Shown: one piece after another, positions 57,781 to 64,000 of the stretch | How the letters are laid out: each line of letters begins with the position of its first letter | Numbering within the stretch: position 1 is the first letter of the stretch | From: Paraburkholderia xenovorans LB400 | GTDB taxonomy: Bacteria; Pseudomonadota; Gammaproteobacteria; Burkholderiales; Burkholderiaceae | DNA length: 64,000 nt | Assembly: GCF_000013645.1 (NCBI RefSeq) | Contig: NC_007951.1 | Span: 2,976,001 to 3,040,000, forward strand | Reading direction: 5' to 3' | The notes under the pieces: generated by a model | What the model saw: only the letters and a program-made list of their open reading frames with translations | What the model was told of the DNA's origin: nothing | The model's database searches: none | Position numbers and translations under genes: made by a program

Positions 57781-58569
57781 TTAGCGGATGATGCCGCGTT
57801 GCGACGCTTCGACGAACGCGAGCAGTGTCTGCACCGGTTCGTCACCGTCGCCGCCGGCGGACGCGAGTTCACGCAGCTGCACCTTCGCCTCTTCCAGCGA
57901 CAGGCCGTTCTTGTACAGCACGCGATAAGCCGCGCGCAACGCCGAGATCGCGTCCGGCGAGAAGCCGCGGCGGCGCAGACCTTCCACGTTGATGCCGTGC
58001 GGTTCGGCCTTGTTGCCGGCGGCGATCACGAACGGCGGAATGTCCTGCACCAGCGCCGACGCGCCGCCCAGCATGGAATGCGCGCCGATACGCACGAACT
58101 GATGGACGCCCGACATGCCGCCGACGATCGCGTGGTCGCCGATGATGACGTGGCCGGCCATCTGCGCATTGCTCGACAGAATGACGTTGTTGCCGACGTG
58201 GCAATCGTGCCCGATGTGCACGTACGCCATGATCCAGTTGTCGTCGCCGAGTGTGGTGACGCCCGAGTCCTGCACCGTGCCGGTGTGGATCGTGGTGAAC
58301 TCGCGGATCGTGTTGCGGCTGCCGATCACGAGCCGGGTCGGCTCGTCCTTGTACTTCATGTCCTGCGGACGGCCGCCGACCGATGCGTAGTGGCCGATCC
58401 GATTGTCTTCGCCGAGCGTGGTGTGACCTTCGATCACGCTGTGCGAACCGACCGTGGTGCGCGCGCCGATCGTTACATGCGCGCCGATCACGGCATACGG
58501 TCCGACTTCGACGGATTCGTCGAGTTGCGCGCCCGGTTCGACGATCGCAGTGGGATGAATCCTGCTCAT
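57781..58569 (-). CDS. lpxA: UDP-N-acetylglucosamine O-acyltransferase
   Basis: 262 residues; the first step of lipid A synthesis. Left-handed beta-helix hexapeptide repeats ([20 protein letters not shown]), catalytic His region ([20 protein letters not shown]) and [20 protein letters not shown]. The ATG at 58569 has GAGGA upstream. Confidence 0.98.
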   Translation of the reverse strand: MSRIHPTAIVEPGAQLDESVEVGPYAVIGAHVTIGARTTVGSHSVIEGHTTLGEDNRIGHYASVGGRPQDMKYKDEPTRLVIGSRNTIREFTTIHTGTVQDSGVTTLGDDNWIMAYVHIGHDCHVGNNVILSSNAQMAGHVIIGDHAIVGGMSGVHQFVRIGAHSMLGGASALVQDIPPFVIAAGNKAEPHGINVEGLRRRGFSPDAISALRAAYRVLYKNGLSLEEAKVQLRELASAGGDGDEPVQTLLAFVEASQRGIIR

Positions 58570-58663
58570 GCGTCCTCGCTTCTGATTCTGTTGCGTTGTC
58601 TGGGTGGGCATCTGGCGGGGCGCTCAGCGCACGCGTCGCGCCGCTGAGCGCCGGGACGCTAGC

Positions 58664-59128
58664 TCAAGCGTCCTTGTCCGTGTGCCGCACCGCGCACATC
58701 AGGTCGGCTTCCGCCGCTACTACGCCATCCACTTCGGCGCGCGCCTTGAACTTCCAGATGCCGCGCATATGACGCTCGAACGTGCAGTTCAGGATCAGCT
58801 GATCGCCCGGTTCCACCACGCGCTTGAAGCGTGCATTGTCGATGCCGACGAACAGATACAGCGTGTTCGACGGGTCGCTCGGCTCTTCCGAAAACGTCAG
58901 CAAAGCCGCCGTTTGCGCGAGCGCTTCGAGAATCAGCACGCCCGGCATGACCGGACGGGTCGGAAAGTGGCCCTGGAAATACGGTTCGTTGATCGACACG
59001 TTCTTCAACGCTTTGATGTTCTTGTGCGGCTCGAGTTCGAGCACCCGGTCCACCAGCAGGATCGGGTAACGATGTGGCAGCAGCGTGAGAATCTTATGAA
59101 TGTCGAGATTGATTTTTTCGGTGCTCAT
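58664..59128 (-). CDS. fabZ: 3-hydroxyacyl-ACP dehydratase FabZ
   Basis: 154 residues; dehydrates 3-hydroxyacyl-ACP in fatty acid elongation. Hot-dog fold with [17 protein letters not shown] and the catalytic region [20 protein letters not shown]. The ATG at 59128 gives the normal length. The 271 bases to lpxD hold no gene. Confidence 0.97.
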   Translation of the reverse strand: MSTEKINLDIHKILTLLPHRYPILLVDRVLELEPHKNIKALKNVSINEPYFQGHFPTRPVMPGVLILEALAQTAALLTFSEEPSDPSNTLYLFVGIDNARFKRVVEPGDQLILNCTFERHMRGIWKFKARAEVDGVVAAEADLMCAVRHTDKDA

Positions 59129-59399
59129 GGTGTTTCTACTCACGCATTGACTGCGCGATGATGACTGCGGATGCTGGTGCAGGTGGGTTGATAACGCATG
59201 CTGCCGGCGCTCGCCATAACCCGGCGGCCGTGCCACCCGGTCACGGCAACCGACTTTGCTTCCTGATGCTCGCCCGCTATTTTACGCGGTGCCGGCAGGT
59301 TGCCCTGCGAATTGCCTGGTGAATTGTTCCGCGACCCGGTCTTCGACCCGGGCTCGTGAATCGGCCTGAAGGTCGTCCTTCAAGTTGTCCTGAGGTTTC

Positions 59400-60512
59400 T
59401 CAGGCCTTGTCGCCTGCAGAACTGCTTGCTGCATTGGCCGCCGGGCCGTCTTGCCGTCCGGCCGCGGCGTTTTCGAGCGCCTTGATACGATCGCGCAGTT
59501 TGTCGATATTGCGCAGCAACGCTGCACTTTTGTTCCAGTCTGCATGGTTCACGGCCGGGAAGGCACTCGTGTACATACCAGGCTTCAACAGCGACTTCGA
59601 CACGCCCGACTTTGCCGTGACGATCACGTAATCGGCCAGCGTGACGTGGCCGGCAATCCCGACGGCGCCGCCGATCATGCAATGCCGGCCGATCGTGGTG
59701 CTGCCCGCGATGCCCGCGCAGCCGGCAATCACCGTATAGGCTCCGACCTTGCAGTTGTGGCCGATCTGTACGAGATTGTCGATCTTCACGCACTCTTCGA
59801 TGATGGTATCGGCCATTGCGCCACGGTCGATGGTGGTGTTCGCGCCGATTTCCACGTCTGCCGCGATCGACACGCCGCCCACCTGCGGAATCTTCACCCA
59901 GCTGCCGGTACGCGCGTCACCCTCGCCGACGAAATCCGGCGCGAAGCCGAAACCGTCCGAGCCGATCACCGCGCCCGCGTGCACGATCACGCGCTCGCCC
60001 AGCTTGCAACCGTAGTACACCGCGACATTGGGATAAAGGTGCGAGTCCGCGCCGATGCGCGTTCCACGGCCGATCACGACATTGGCGTCGAGCCGCACGT
60101 TTTCGCCGATCACCGCGCCCGCCTCCACCGTGACATGCGGGCCGATCACCGCGCTCGCGGCAATCTGCGCCGACGGGTCGATGGTTGCGCTCGGGTGCAC
60201 GCCGGGCACCGCCTTGGGCGCAGCGAGGTCGATAAAGGTTTGCGCGACGCGCGCGAAGTAAGCGTACGGATTCGGCGTGACGATGAAGTTACGACTCTCG
60301 CGGGAAGCGAGCCTGGCGAGGTCTTCGGCGTTGATCAACACGGCGCCCGCACGGGTCGTTTCGACCTGCGACAGGTACTTCGGATTGGCGAGGAACGCCA
60401 GCTGGTCCGGGCCTGCCTGGTCGAGCGGCGCAAGACTGCCGACGCGCTGCGAACCGTTTCCGACTACTTCACCGCCGAACCGTTGGACGATGTCCTCGAG
60501 CGTAAATGCCAT
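59400..60512 (-). CDS. lpxD: UDP-3-O-(3-hydroxyacyl)glucosamine N-acyltransferase
   Basis: 370 residues; the third lipid A step. N-terminal UDP-binding domain ([20 protein letters not shown]), then hexapeptide repeats with catalytic His ([20 protein letters not shown]). The C-terminal tail after residue 340 is Ala-rich and a little longer than in E. coli. Confidence 0.97.
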   Translation of the reverse strand: MAFTLEDIVQRFGGEVVGNGSQRVGSLAPLDQAGPDQLAFLANPKYLSQVETTRAGAVLINAEDLARLASRESRNFIVTPNPYAYFARVAQTFIDLAAPKAVPGVHPSATIDPSAQIAASAVIGPHVTVEAGAVIGENVRLDANVVIGRGTRIGADSHLYPNVAVYYGCKLGERVIVHAGAVIGSDGFGFAPDFVGEGDARTGSWVKIPQVGGVSIAADVEIGANTTIDRGAMADTIIEECVKIDNLVQIGHNCKVGAYTVIAGCAGIAGSTTIGRHCMIGGAVGIAGHVTLADYVIVTAKSGVSKSLLKPGMYTSAFPAVNHADWNKSAALLRNIDKLRDRIKALENAAAGRQDGPAANAASSSAGDKA

Positions 60513-60590
60513 GCCTATCCTGTCTCCTACCGTTCAGTCCAACTTGTCAGATCTTCTGCTACCGGGCCGCGTGCGGCCCCGCTGCCGCGT

Positions 60591-61118
60591 TCAGTTACCC
60601 GACGCCGCCAGCGCCTTGAGCACCTGATCGGTGATATCGATGCGCGGACTCACGTACACCGCTTCCTGGACGATCAGGTCGTAGTGCTGCGCCTCGGCGA
60701 TCTGCTTGATCACCTTGTTGGCGCGATCGAGCACCGCCGCCAGTTCTTCGTTGCGGCGCTGGTTCAGATCCTCGCGAAACTCACGTTGCTTGCGCTGGAA
60801 GTCCGTGTCCAGTTGCGACAGGTCGCGCTGCTTCTGCGCGCGGTCGGCGGCCGACATCGACGCGCCGTTCTTGTCGAGGGAATCGGACATCGACTTCAGC
60901 TTCTGCGCCATGTCGGCAAGGTCCTTGTCACGCTTGGCGAATTCGGCCTCGAGCTTGACCTGCGCGGCCTTCGCGGCAGCGGATTCGCGCAGGATACGGT
61001 CGGAATTCACCGCCGCGATCCGCGCCTCCTGCCCATGCGCCACCCCGACACCCAAGGTCATTGCCAGCGCCAGCGCGCACGCCACACGTTTCGAAAACAT
61101 ACCGGTTAGCAAAGTCAT
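60591..61118 (-). CDS. skp: Periplasmic chaperone Skp/OmpH
   Basis: About 175 residues with a signal peptide (cleavage after AHG), then RIAAVNSDRILRESAAAKAA and a long coiled coil (KLEAEFAKRDKDLADMAQKL), the usual Skp tentacle. It holds unfolded outer-membrane proteins for BamA. ATG at 61118 or 61100; neither has ideal ribosome spacing. Just after bamA. Confidence 0.94.
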   Translation of the reverse strand: MTLLTGMFSKRVACALALAMTLGVGVAHGQEARIAAVNSDRILRESAAAKAAQVKLEAEFAKRDKDLADMAQKLKSMSDSLDKNGASMSAADRAQKQRDLSQLDTDFQRKQREFREDLNQRRNEELAAVLDRANKVIKQIAEAQHYDLIVQEAVYVSPRIDITDQVLKALAASGN

Positions 61119-61173
61119 CCTCTCGATACTGTAGTTTGGCCGGCCATTTCTGGCCGAGCCGCCAGCCGCCGGA

Positions 61174-63477
61174 TCAGAACGCCGTCCCGATCTGGAACTG
61201 GAATTTCTGATACTGGTCGCCCGTGTGCTTCGTGAGCGGGAAGCCCAGGCTGAGCTTGAGCGGGCCGATCGGCGAGATCCACGCCAGACCGACACCGTAG
61301 CCGTAACGCAGGCCGTTGGCGCCGATGCTGTTACCTTCCGTGCCCCACACGTTACCGGCGTCGAGGAACGTGAAGACCCGCAGCGTGCGGTCGTAGCCCG
61401 TGCCCGGCAGCGGGAACGTCAATTCGATGTTACCCACCAGCAGCTTCGAGCCGCCGATCGGGTCGTTCGTCTTGGCGTCGCGCGGACCCAGCGAACTCGG
61501 CTCGTAGCCCCGCACCGAACCGATACCGCCCGCATAGTAGTTCTTGAAAATCGGATAAGGCTTGCCGCCGAGGCCGTTACCGTAGCCGCCCTGGAAGTTG
61601 AAGCCCAGCACGAACCCGCGCGCAAACGAGTAATAGTACTGCGCGTTGATGTCGGCCTTGTAGTACTGGGTACCACCGATCGGCGTGCCGTACTCGGCGT
61701 TCGCCTGCGTGAAGTAACCGCGGCTCGGCACCAGTGCGCTGTCACGCGCGTCGCGCGACCAGCCCACCGTGATCGGCACGTTGTTCGACACGCGGCCGAA
61801 TTCGTGCACGTAGTCGATATAGCTTTGCGGCGTGTTCGAGTCGATGTCCAGCTGGTTCTGCTCGAGGCCGGCGCCGAAGTACACGGTGTCGACTTCGGAG
61901 AACGGAATGCCGAACTTCAGGTCGCCGCCGATCGTGACGATCTTGAAGCTCGAATCCGTCGAGTAGTACAGCGGCTGATACGTACGGTAATAAACGTCGG
62001 TAATCCGCTTGATGCCGTCCACCGTGAAGTACGGGTCGACCTGCGTGACCGTCAGCGTACGGTACGTCTTCGCGGTATTCACGTTCACCGAGAGACTCGT
62101 ACCCGAACCGAACACGTTGTCTTGCGACACGCCTGCCGAGAGCACCACCTTGTCGGTCGACGAGAAGCCCGCACCCAGCGTGATCGCGCCGGTCGGCTTT
62201 TCGGCCACCTTGACGTCCACATCGACCTGGTCGGGCGTGCCTTCCACCGGCACCGTGGTCACGTCCACGTCCGTGAAGTAGCCGAGACGGTTGATCCGGT
62301 CTTTCGACAGCGCGAGGCGGTTCGAATCGAACCACGAGCTTTCGAGCTGGCGCATTTCGCGGCGCACCACTTCGTCACGCGTACGGGTGTTGCCCACCAC
62401 GTTGATGCGGCGCACGTAGACGCGGCGGCTCGGATCCACCTGCAGCGTCAGGTCGACCTTGTGGTTGGACTGGTCGATCTGCGGCTGCGCGTTGACGGTA
62501 GCAAACGCGTAGCCGTATTCGCCGAGCTTGTCGACGATAGCCTTGGTGGTGGCTTGCAGCTTTTCAGCCGAGAAGCGGTCACCCGGTTTGATCTTGATGA
62601 GCTTGGCCAGCTCCGGCTCGCGATCGAGCAGATTGCCCGCCAGCTTGATGCTCGAAATCGTGTACGGCTCGCCTTCGTGCAGCGTAACCGTGAGATACAT
62701 GTCCTTCTTGTCCGGCGAGATCGACACCTGAGTGGAGTCGATGTTGAACTCCAGGTAGCCGCGATTCAGGTAATACGAGCGGACATTTTCGAGGTCGCCG
62801 GTGAGCTTGTCTTTCGCGTACAGGTCGTTCTTCGTGTACCACGAGAACCAGTTCGGCGTGGACAGCTGCATTTCGTCGCGCAGCGTACCCGTGCTGAACG
62901 CCTTGTTGCCGATAAAGTTGATCTGACGGATCTTCGCGCTCGGACCTTCGGCCACCGAGAACAGCACCGACACGCGGTTGCGGTCGATCGGCGTGATCGT
63001 GGTGGTGACTTCGGCGGCGTAGTAGCCGCGCGTCAGGTATTGGCGCTTCAGTTCCTGCTCGGCCTTGTCGACCAGCGCCTTATCGTAATAACGGCCCTGC
63101 GACAAACCGACGGCGCGCAGCGCCTTGGTCAGGTTGTCCTTGTCGAACTCATGAATGCCGGCGAAGTCGATCGTGCCGATAGCCGGACGTTCCAGCACCT
63201 GCACGATGACGACGTTACCTTCGGTCGCGATCTTGACGTCGTTGAAAAAGCCCGTGGCATAGAGAGCGCGAATGGCCTCCGATGCCTTGTCGTCGCTGAA
63301 GGTGTCGCCTTGCTTGATGGGCAGGTAGGCGAACACGGTACCAGGTTCGACGCGTTGCAATCCCTCGATCCGGATGTCTTGCACCACGAAGGGCGTCGTT
63401 GCGTGAGCAACCAGCCCATGCGCGGCGAACGCCGCGGCTATAACCGTCTTTGGAACAAAGCGATGAGGTTTAAACAA
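61174..63477 (-). CDS. bamA: Outer-membrane assembly factor BamA
   Basis: 767 residues: signal peptide, five POTRA domains (first: FVVQDIRIEGLQRVEPGTVF) and a 16-stranded barrel with GGIGSVRGYEPSSLGPRDAK (substrate-exit motif) and a C-terminal FQFQIGTAF. Core of the Bam complex that inserts porins and pump channels. Follows rseP. Confidence 0.98.
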   Translation of the reverse strand: MFKPHRFVPKTVIAAAFAAHGLVAHATTPFVVQDIRIEGLQRVEPGTVFAYLPIKQGDTFSDDKASEAIRALYATGFFNDVKIATEGNVVIVQVLERPAIGTIDFAGIHEFDKDNLTKALRAVGLSQGRYYDKALVDKAEQELKRQYLTRGYYAAEVTTTITPIDRNRVSVLFSVAEGPSAKIRQINFIGNKAFSTGTLRDEMQLSTPNWFSWYTKNDLYAKDKLTGDLENVRSYYLNRGYLEFNIDSTQVSISPDKKDMYLTVTLHEGEPYTISSIKLAGNLLDREPELAKLIKIKPGDRFSAEKLQATTKAIVDKLGEYGYAFATVNAQPQIDQSNHKVDLTLQVDPSRRVYVRRINVVGNTRTRDEVVRREMRQLESSWFDSNRLALSKDRINRLGYFTDVDVTTVPVEGTPDQVDVDVKVAEKPTGAITLGAGFSSTDKVVLSAGVSQDNVFGSGTSLSVNVNTAKTYRTLTVTQVDPYFTVDGIKRITDVYYRTYQPLYYSTDSSFKIVTIGGDLKFGIPFSEVDTVYFGAGLEQNQLDIDSNTPQSYIDYVHEFGRVSNNVPITVGWSRDARDSALVPSRGYFTQANAEYGTPIGGTQYYKADINAQYYYSFARGFVLGFNFQGGYGNGLGGKPYPIFKNYYAGGIGSVRGYEPSSLGPRDAKTNDPIGGSKLLVGNIELTFPLPGTGYDRTLRVFTFLDAGNVWGTEGNSIGANGLRYGYGVGLAWISPIGPLKLSLGFPLTKHTGDQYQKFQFQIGTAF

Positions 63478-63543
63478 CGTGCTTCCCCAGTGTGTATAGC
63501 TGCATCAGGTCAGACGGTCGCCATCGTGAACGCCGCCGACACT

Positions 63544-64000
63544 TTAAAAATGGATTAAACGAGCCAGATCGTTGAACAGCGCGATCGCCGACAATGCGAC
63601 GATGCAGGCGAGACCCGCCCTCTGAAAAACGAGTTGCCAGCGATCGGAGACGACTTTGCCGGTAACAGCTTCAACCAAATAATATAACAGATGCCCCCCG
63701 TCCAATACCGGAATTGGTAACAGGTTCAGTACGCCAAGGCTAATACTGACAAGGGCCAGGAACGACAGGAATGCAGAAGGACCCAGACGTGCGCTCTTTC
63801 CTGCGTAATCGGCGATCGTCACCGGGCCGGAAAGATTTTTCAGCGATGCCTCGCCCACGATCATCCGGCCGAACATGCGCACCGAGTACACCGCCAGATC
63901 CCACGTACGGCGCGCACCCAGTTGCAGGCTTTCAACCGGCCCGTAACGCACGTTGATCGACGGCACCTGGGTGGCCAGTTCCGCACCGATGCGGCCGACC
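63544..64000 (-). CDS. rseP: Site-2 protease RseP, C-terminal part
   Basis: The frame stays open to the window edge; about 152 C-terminal residues are seen. The zinc-binding LDG motif is in NLLPIPVLDGGHLLYY, with membrane helices on both sides. RseP cleaves anti-sigma factors in the envelope stress response; the N-terminal HExxH half lies outside the window. Confidence 0.93.
   Translation of the reverse strand, partial: VGRIGAELATQVPSINVRYGPVESLQLGARRTWDLAVYSVRMFGRMIVGEASLKNLSGPVTIADYAGKSARLGPSAFLSFLALVSISLGVLNLLPIPVLDGGHLLYYLVEAVTGKVVSDRWQLVFQRAGLACIVALSAIALFNDLARLIHF

Noticed and set aside
56332..58647. A 771-codon plus-strand frame opposite rnhB-lpxB-lpxA
   Set aside because: It covers three conserved genes in antisense and carries no motif.
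61225..63558. A 777-codon plus-strand frame opposite bamA
   Set aside because: Antisense image of bamA with no supporting signal.

Overview
The window looks like part of the main chromosome of a Burkholderiales bacterium, most likely Paraburkholderia or Burkholderia. Evidence is the high GC, the block rseP-bamA-skp-lpxD-fabZ-lpxA-lpxB-rnhB-rRNA methyltransferase, the divergent ppsA/ppsR pair, and the order smpB / ratA-rnfH / guaB-membrane protein-guaA. These are judgements from protein sequence read by eye; no database search was run.

The window has two halves. From about 42.7 kb to the right end it is compact housekeeping DNA: GMP synthesis, trans-translation, membrane quality control (SPFH/NfeD), PEP synthase and its regulator, lipid A synthesis and outer-membrane assembly. 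From the left end to about 42.5 kb it is accessory DNA bounded by a P4-type integrase next to a tRNA-Ser-like 3' end. It holds three insertion sequences (two IS3-family, one IS66-family), several broken genes and many small regulator-plus-target modules.

Accessory modules from left to right: an ACT-domain protein behind a perfect palindrome; a fatty acid desaturase overlapping a membrane transporter, followed by a decayed copy of the transporter's end; a LysR (ArgP-like) and SDR pair; an RND efflux operon (outer-membrane factor, adaptor, pump) with a small membrane protein; a two-component system whose response regulator is split by an IS3 element, beside a second truncated response regulator; an HxlR regulator divergent from an SDR and a hydrolase; an alcohol-dehydrogenase-like protein; an IS66 element inside a small unknown gene; an intact MipA-response regulator-histidine kinase operon; a catabolic-looking cluster (cyclase family, DNA-binding citrate-synthase-like protein, AtuA/DUF1446, DUF4387, MFS); a porin and a BON protein; a dead copy of the MipA-linked two-component system; a single-frame IS3 element; and a MarR-controlled operon with a DHA2 efflux pump.

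The most informative signals are shared DNA sites. A tandem CTTACC repeat with 11-bp period lies upstream of both the RND operon and the MipA two-component operon, so the surviving regulator may control both. A TCGA-N9-TCGA site lies upstream of the cyclase gene and again between the citrate-synthase-like gene and atuA. The citrate-synthase-like protein has an N-terminal helix-turn-helix and has lost both catalytic histidines, so it is probably a metabolite-sensing repressor or activator of that cluster rather than an enzyme.
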